Part shown: positions 20,180-20,898 of the stretch, one piece after another
Numbering within the stretch: position 1 is the stretch's first letter
How the letters are laid out: each line of letters begins with the position of its first letter
DNA from: Novosphingobium sp.
GTDB taxonomy: Bacteria; Pseudomonadota; Alphaproteobacteria; Sphingomonadales; Sphingomonadaceae
DNA length: 20,898 bases
Direction of reading: 5' to 3'
Assembly: GCA_030830245.1 (NCBI GenBank)
Contig: JAURNJ010000222.1
Span: 1 to 20,898, forward strand
Notes under the pieces: model-generated
Databases searched by the model: none
Seen by the model: only the letters and a program-made list of their open reading frames with translations
Told to the model about the DNA's origin: nothing
Made by a program: the position numbers and the translations under genes

Positions 20180-20898
20180 TCGATCCGCTGTTCGACCTTA
20201 CCGGCAAGGTTGCGCTCGTCACCGGCGGAAGCCGCGGACTGGGTTACGAAATGGTGAAAGCATTCGCCAAGCACGGAGCCGATGTCATCATCGCCAGCCG
20301 CAAGCTGGAAAATTGCGAAGCCGTAGCCAAGGAATGCCGCGCCATGGGCCGCCGCGCGCTCGCCGTGGCGGTGCACGCGGCCAGGTGGGACGAGCTCGAT
20401 GCGCTGGTCGAAAAGGCCTACGCCACATTTGGCCGCATCGACATCCTCGTCAATAACGCGGGCATGGGGCCGATGACGCCTAGTCACGAAGTCTCCGAGG
20501 AGCTGTTCGACAAGGTTGTCGGCCTAAATTTCAAGGGGCCGTTCCGCCTCGCCTCTCAGGTTGCCAAGCGTATGTCCGATGGCAATGGCGGGGTGATCAT
20601 CAACGTTTCCTCGAGCGGTGGCACAATGCCGCTGCCGGCCATCGTGCCCTATGGCTCGGCCAAGGCGGCGTTGAATGCGATGACGCTGTCGATGGCGCAC
20701 GAATATGGCCCCAAGGTGCGGGTCAACACGCTTTCAGCCGGCCCCTTCCTGACCGACATTGCCAGGTCATGGGCGCCAGAGGATCGCGAGACCGCGCGCA
20801 ACGCGCTGCACCGCCCGGGCAAGCCGCACGAGGTCGTCACCTCTGCGCTATACCTCGCGAGCCCGGCCTCATCCTATACCACCGGCGCGATGCTGAAG
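20176..20898 (+). CDS. Short-chain dehydrogenase/reductase, 3' end outside window
   Basis: The frame from ATG 20176 is open for 241 codons to the window edge, so only the last 10-15 residues of a classical SDR are missing. Motifs are TGGSRGLG (16-23), NNAG (93-96), Asn118, Ser146, Tyr159 and Lys163 (PYGSAK). Ser41-Arg42 after the second strand suggests NADP binding. The ATG overlaps the ACAD stop (ATGA), so it belongs to the kinase-MarR-ACAD operon. In levulinate catabolism the matching position is filled by the SDR LvaD, which oxidises the 3-hydroxyacyl-CoA formed after dephosphorylation. A similar 3-hydroxyacyl-CoA dehydrogenase role fits here by context. Confidence 0.9.
   Translation, partial: MIDPLFDLTGKVALVTGGSRGLGYEMVKAFAKHGADVIIASRKLENCEAVAKECRAMGRRALAVAVHAARWDELDALVEKAYATFGRIDILVNNAGMGPMTPSHEVSEELFDKVVGLNFKGPFRLASQVAKRMSDGNGGVIINVSSSGGTMPLPAIVPYGSAKAALNAMTLSMAHEYGPKVRVNTLSAGPFLTDIARSWAPEDRETARNALHRPGKPHEVVTSALYLASPASSYTTGAMLK

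Overview
The window is GC-rich, densely coded DNA from what looks like an alphaproteobacterium. The gene content (CoA-ester catabolism, many SDRs, DUF35 plus thiolase-fold pairs, GntR/TetR/MarR regulators) is typical of sphingomonads such as Novosphingobium or Sphingobium. That placement is inferred from gene content only. I see no rRNA, tRNA, CRISPR array, intact insertion sequence, integrase or phage gene.

Layout. Bases 1-86 hold the last codons of a gene, possibly a Gfo/Idh/MocA oxidoreductase. A crotonase-fold gene (951-154, minus) follows, then a 3'-truncated crotonase on the plus strand (1174-1620). Bases 5242-1705 are a minus-strand operon: SDR, Gfo/Idh/MocA oxidoreductase, AMP-forming acyl-CoA ligase. 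A TetR regulator (5476-6264) is transcribed divergently from it. Next come a decayed SDR (6528-6337), a SnoaL-like protein (6848-7342), an MFS transporter (7554-8930) and a second intact SDR (9736-8993).

A plus-strand run starts at 10066: an NDP-forming acyl-CoA synthetase, an acyl-CoA dehydrogenase, a cupin-like N-terminal scrap, a DUF35 Zn-ribbon/OB protein and a thiolase-fold partner. Two paralogous FadR-type GntR regulators follow. The last block is an APH-family kinase, a MarR regulator, an ACAD10/11-type acyl-CoA dehydrogenase and an SDR that runs off the window.

How the genes fit together. Nearly every enzyme acts on, or could act on, CoA thioesters: activation (two unrelated ligase types), dehydrogenation (two ACADs), hydration or isomerisation (crotonases), oxidation of hydroxyl groups (SDRs) and C-C cleavage (thiolase-fold plus DUF35). 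An importer and four or five local regulators accompany them. The window reads as an accessory catabolic region for hydrophobic acids; the substrate cannot be read from sequence.

Three points stand out. The kinase plus ACAD pair is the split form of animal ACAD10/11 and resembles LvaA/LvaC of levulinate catabolism, suggesting dehydroxylation by phosphorylation and elimination of 4-hydroxyacyl-CoAs. The thiolase-fold protein lacks the thiolase cysteines and sits with a DUF35 partner, as in Ltp2-ChsH2 retro-aldolases. Two perfect TTGAC-N6-GTCAA sites flank the TetR block and may define its regulon. Four gene relics lie among the intact genes, so the region appears to be actively rearranging.
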